Assembly (NCBI GenBank): GCA_035624085.1
Contig: DASPSE010000087.1
Span: 1-9,952 of the forward strand
DNA length: 9,952 nt
Reading direction: 5' to 3'
Source: JAFAGX01 sp035624085
GTDB lineage: Bacteria > Acidobacteriota > Terriglobia > Terriglobales > Acidobacteriaceae
Each line of letters opens with the position of its first letter. Position 1 is the first letter of the stretch. Made by a program: the position numbers and the translations under genes. The notes below the pieces were generated by a model that saw only the letters and a program-made list of their open reading frames with translations, searched no databases and was not told the origin of the DNA. Shown one piece after another: positions 7,161 to 9,952 of this stretch.

Positions 7161-9581
7161 ATGAGCGGCTTACTTCAGGATGTTCGATACTCAGTGCGTC
7201 AACTGCGAAAAAATCCAGGTTTCACTCTGTTTGCGATAGTGATTATGGCGCTTGGGATCAGTGCCACCACGGCAATGTTCTCTGTGATTGACGCCGTGCT
7301 GCTCAAACCTCTCGCCTACCGTGATCCGCAGCGGCTGGTGATCCTCGGCAAGCAAATTACGCCCGTGCGCTTCGAAGAAATGAAGGCAGGGAGCCGCTCT
7401 TACAGCGGCCTTGGCGCCTATGCCGGGATCATCGAGGAGATGGCACTCTCCGGTAACGGCGCGCCGGAAGTTTTAAACGGCGCACGAGTGTCGGCGAATT
7501 TCTTGCAGGTTCTCGGCGTCGCTCCTTTGAGGGGGCGCAGCTTTCTCGACCAGGAAGACAAGCCCGGTGCCCCCGGCGTAGCCCTGATCAGCGAGAAGTT
7601 ATGGGAGCGCCGATTTGGCCGAGACTCGAAATTCGTCGGCAAGACAATCAATCTGGCAGGCACGTCGCACACCGTTATTGGTATTCTGCCGGCCGGCTTT
7701 CAATTTCCATTTGCCGGTCTGGATGTGTGGGTGGCCAGACCATCCGAACTGTCCAGGATAAGCGTTGCGTCCCGCCCGATCAGTCCTACGCTAAGAGTGT
7801 TCGGCCGCTTGAAGCAGCAGATAACCGTTCAACAGGCAAATGCGGAACTGGTCGTGCTGAAAAGCCAGTACGCTGCGGGCCATCCGGGAATGCTGGATGC
7901 GAAGGCAAATGCACCTGAGAGCCTGCTGCCCTTGAAGGATGAAGTCGTATCAGATATTCGTCCGAAGCTGTGGATGCTGTTCGGCGCGGTCGGATTGCTG
8001 TTGTTGATCGTCTGTGCCAACGTTGGCGGTCTCATGCTGGCACGAGCAATGGCGCGCCATCGGGAATTCGCGGTGCGAGTGGCGATTGGCGCGGGGCGCG
8101 GCCACATCATCCGCCAATTACTCACGGACAGTATCTTGCTGGCGTCGGCTGGTGGCGCGCTTGGTATAGCCTTGGCTGTCGTCGGTCTCAACGCGATCAG
8201 AAGCGTGACGTTTGTAGACCTTCCGCGCGCCGCCGAGATCCATTTGGATGGTTTCGTGTTGGGATTTGCAGTGGCGCTCTCGGTCTTGACAGGCCTGGTA
8301 TTCGGGCTGGCGCCTTCACTTATAGCGTTGAGACCGGATCTGGCCGATGTTCTGCGGGGAAGCAGCGGGGGCGGCGCGTCTTCAAGAACCGGAGCCCACT
8401 TTGGTCCGCGTCAGTTACTGGTGACGGGACAAGTAGCGCTGTCAATTGTGCTGCTCATCGGCACGACTCTACTGATCGAAAGTCTGGCTCACCTGGCTCG
8501 AGTCGATCCGGGCTTTCAAACGGCCAATCTCCTTACTATGCATATCTCCTTGTCCCCCGCGCGCTATGACACGGACGAGAAACAAGCCGTGTTCTATGAG
8601 CAAGTGGTCGAGCAGGTTGAGTCGTTGCCCGGGGTGCGCAGCGCCGCGGTAAGCCACACGCTTCCATTCACTGGCTGGGGAGGGGCTCCTGTGCAGCTGG
8701 CACAGGGGCAGCCCATGAAGCTGAATGAGCGGCCAATCAGCATCTTCCAGCTGATCACGCCGAAATATTTCCGCACCATGAGCATCCCGCTGAAACGGGG
8801 CAGGGAATTCGATGCTCACGACAATCTTCGCTCGGCTCCAGTTGTCATCATCAATGAAAGCTTGGCAAGGCATTTCTGGCCAGAATATCCGGGCGGAACC
8901 GATCCGATCGGCCAGCGCATGCTCATGGGAAACAATCGCCAGCCCCTAGAGATCGTCGGGATATCGGCGGACATTCGCGAAGTCGGCAAGGACGAGGATC
9001 CACGGCTCGAGTTGTATCTTCCCAGCGCGCAGGCGCCAAATCGCTCTGCATCCCTGATCGTTCGCACCAACAGCAATCCACTGACGCTGGCGGGAGCAAT
9101 TCAGAAACAAGTATTGACCATTGACCCCGAGCAGCCGGTCTCGGACGTAGCGACCATGGATGAAGTGGAAGAAAGCTCCGAAGGACAGCTTCGATTATTG
9201 ACCATGCTGTTGGGAGGCTTTGCGGGGGTAGCCACCTTACTGGCGACAGTCGGACTCTACGGCGTCATCTCCTACTCCGTCGCACAGCGAACAAAAGAAA
9301 TAGGGATTCGTCAGGCGCTGGGTGCGCAGCGCGGCGATATTCTTGCGCTCGTGGTCGGCCAAGGTTTGGGCCTCTCTGTCTCTGGAGTATTTGTGGGTGT
9401 GTGCGCGGCGTGTGGGTTGACCCGCTTCCTGAAAGATGTGCTGTTCGAAGTGGGCGCAACCGACCCGGGAACGTTCGCGGCGATGGCGATTTTGTTCGTG
9501 CTGTTGGCTTCGCTGGCCAGCTACATCCCGGCGCGGCGAGCCACCAAGGTCGATCCGATGGTGGCATTGAGGTACGAATAA
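7161..9581 (+). CDS. ADOP-family duplicated MacB/FtsX-like permease 4
   Basis: Complete 806-aa permease, the most diverged of the four. TM1 about residues 22-44, reading MALGISATTAMFSVI where permeases 2 and 3 have LALGIGANT; periplasmic domain 1 about 50-266; TM2 about 270-295 (LLIVCANVGGLMLAR, versus CVNVANLLLAR elsewhere); coupling segment REFAVRVAIGAGRGHIIRQL 301-320; TM3 about 324-346; TM4 about 365-388; Gly/Ser-rich linker SSGGGASSRTG 401-411; TM5 about 418-439; periplasmic domain 2 about 452-675 with a small insertion (PEYPGG) before TDPIGQRM; TM6 about 682-707; coupling segment QRTKEIGIRQALGA 709-722; TM7 about 735-757; TM8 about 770-790; end DPMVALRYE. It groups with permease 2 (subtype B). 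It is the last gene of the coupled array and uses TAA where the others use TGA. No ATPase domain; substrate unknown. Confidence 0.95.
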   Translation: MSGLLQDVRYSVRQLRKNPGFTLFAIVIMALGISATTAMFSVIDAVLLKPLAYRDPQRLVILGKQITPVRFEEMKAGSRSYSGLGAYAGIIEEMALSGNGAPEVLNGARVSANFLQVLGVAPLRGRSFLDQEDKPGAPGVALISEKLWERRFGRDSKFVGKTINLAGTSHTVIGILPAGFQFPFAGLDVWVARPSELSRISVASRPISPTLRVFGRLKQQITVQQANAELVVLKSQYAAGHPGMLDAKANAPESLLPLKDEVVSDIRPKLWMLFGAVGLLLLIVCANVGGLMLARAMARHREFAVRVAIGAGRGHIIRQLLTDSILLASAGGALGIALAVVGLNAIRSVTFVDLPRAAEIHLDGFVLGFAVALSVLTGLVFGLAPSLIALRPDLADVLRGSSGGGASSRTGAHFGPRQLLVTGQVALSIVLLIGTTLLIESLAHLARVDPGFQTANLLTMHISLSPARYDTDEKQAVFYEQVVEQVESLPGVRSAAVSHTLPFTGWGGAPVQLAQGQPMKLNERPISIFQLITPKYFRTMSIPLKRGREFDAHDNLRSAPVVIINESLARHFWPEYPGGTDPIGQRMLMGNNRQPLEIVGISADIREVGKDEDPRLELYLPSAQAPNRSASLIVRTNSNPLTLAGAIQKQVLTIDPEQPVSDVATMDEVEESSEGQLRLLTMLLGGFAGVATLLATVGLYGVISYSVAQRTKEIGIRQALGAQRGDILALVVGQGLGLSVSGVFVGVCAACGLTRFLKDVLFEVGATDPGTFAAMAILFVLLASLASYIPARRATKVDPMVALRYE
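9520..9579 (+). repeat. 60-nt 3'-end segment nearly identical to the end of permease 3
   Basis: Partner of 7092-7151, with 58 of 60 bases identical. It includes copy 4 of the 26-nt sequence (9549-9574). Here the embedded GAGG has no closely following start codon, since the next ATG used is at 9705, so the sequence is kept even without its apparent ribosome-binding role. Confidence 0.85.
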
Positions 9582-9630
9582 ACGGTTGTTAAAGGGATCC
9601 TCGCGGTCACGGTAGTCAAAAAAGCTTTTG

Positions 9631-9670
9631 ATCGCAAAGTACGCAGAGATCACGCGAAGAACGCAAAGAG
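9631..9670 (+). repeat. Degenerate short tandem repeat, ACGCAAAGA-like, about four units
   Basis: Four adjacent units begin at 9631 (ATCGCAAAGT), 9641 (ACGCAGAGATC), 9652 (ACGCGAAGA) and 9661 (ACGCAAAGAG). They fit a roughly 9-11 base consensus ACGCRRAGA. The array lies in the 123-base gap between permease 4 and the ATPase gene. From general knowledge, similar CGCAAAG-rich arrays are scattered in intergenic DNA of several bacterial phyla. Their function is unknown, and a role as an mRNA or mobile element here is not shown. Confidence 0.6.
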
Positions 9671-9694
9671 AAATCGGCCAGGATCTTCTGCGAT

Positions 9695-9701
9695 GGGGTG
9701 A
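9695..9701 (+). promoter_or_regulatory. Ribosome binding site for the ABC ATPase
   Basis: GGGGTGA, of which GGTGA matches the 3' half of the full Shine-Dalgarno consensus, at suitable spacing from ATG 9705. An ATG at 9693 in another frame hits a stop after two codons, so 9705 is the start. Confidence 0.5.
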
Positions 9702-9704
9702 GAG

Positions 9705-9952
9705 ATGATTCAGCTACGCAATGTGGAGCGGGCTTATAAGACCGCAGCGGGTGCGACCTACGTGTTGCGCCGCATCAACCTTGATGTTCGCGAAGGGGAG
9801 TTCGTCACCGTAATGGGGCCGTCGGGGTCAGGGAAGTCAACCTTGCTCAGTATTGTCGGTATGTTGGATGACAGTTGGACGGGCGAGTATTACCTGCTCG
9901 AGCATCAGGTCCACAAGCTGGACCGCAAGAAGCGCGCCGATCTGAATCGCAA
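9705..9952 (+). CDS. ABC transporter ATP-binding protein, LolD/MacB type (3' partial)
   Basis: N-terminal 82 codons of a cytoplasmic ATPase subunit, cut by the window end. I translated it by hand: it starts MIQLRNVERAYKT, with Tyr11 as the likely A-loop aromatic that stacks on adenine, followed by LRRINLDVREGEFVTVMG and a perfect Walker A, GPSGSGKST (residues 38-46, Lys44). The continuation LLSIVGMLDDSWTGEYYL is typical of the LolD/MacB/YvrO (MacB-like export) ATPase group, the class that energises FtsX-type permeases. Q-loop, signature LSGGQ, Walker B and H-loop lie beyond the window. It lies 123 bases after permease 4 on the same strand with its own ribosome binding site. It may energise the preceding permeases, or may begin a separate operon with its own permease and adaptor. 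The family call is strong; the partner is an inference. Confidence 0.92.
   Translation, partial: MIQLRNVERAYKTAAGATYVLRRINLDVREGEFVTVMGPSGSGKSTLLSIVGMLDDSWTGEYYLLEHQVHKLDRKKRADLNR

Noticed and set aside
2233..9581. Annotation of the permeases as MacB or as the cell-division protein FtsX
   Set aside because: MacB carries an N-terminal ATPase and a single permease unit, and FtsX is much shorter. These proteins have two permease units and no ATPase.
9618..9630. AAAAGCTTTT palindrome after permease 4 as an intrinsic terminator
   Set aside because: The stem is short and AT-rich with only one GC step and no T-tract after it, so it is too weak to call a terminator.
9582..9704. Promoter for the ATPase gene in the intergenic gap
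   Set aside because: TTGTTA at 9586-9591 has no convincing -10 hexamer at suitable spacing, so the promoter call is not supported.

Overview
The window most likely comes from an acidobacterium (Acidobacteriota, Koribacter/Solibacter-like). It is moderately GC-rich and coding runs on one strand. It is almost filled by tandem copies of very large MacB/FtsX-type permeases with a duplicated architecture and no fused ATPase. That architecture, with the C-terminal signature DPMVALRYE, matches the family known as ADOP (acidobacterial duplicated orphan permease), which is strongly expanded in Acidobacteriota. The taxonomic call is an inference from the family, not from a marker gene.

Layout, all on the + strand. 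(1) 1-2231: ADOP permease 1, whose N-terminus lies before the window. (2) 2233-4692: ADOP permease 2, 819 aa. (3) 4694-7153: ADOP permease 3, 819 aa. (4) 7161-9581: ADOP permease 4, 806 aa. (5) 9582-9704: the only real intergenic gap, with a degenerate ACGCAAAGA-type tandem repeat. (6) 9705-9952: the first 82 codons of an ABC-transporter ATPase of the LolD/MacB type with an intact Walker A motif, cut by the window end.

The four permeases are separated by 1, 1 and 7 bases, so they almost certainly form one translationally coupled operon. The Shine-Dalgarno sequence of genes 2 and 3 lies inside the last codons of the preceding gene. Each polypeptide carries two copies of the MacB permease unit (TM helix, large periplasmic domain, three TM helices), so each resembles a covalent MacB pseudo-dimer without nucleotide-binding domains. 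The downstream ATPase is a candidate energiser, but could equally start a separate MacB/LolCDE-like operon. Transport substrates cannot be deduced.

The most interesting signals are the A-B-A-B alternation of two permease subtypes, the near-invariant 26-nt 3' end shared by all four genes (58/60 nt identity between genes 3 and 4, although they are of different subtypes), and an ATPase gene next to a family described as lacking adjacent ATPases. No RNA gene, CRISPR array, insertion sequence or phage gene was seen.
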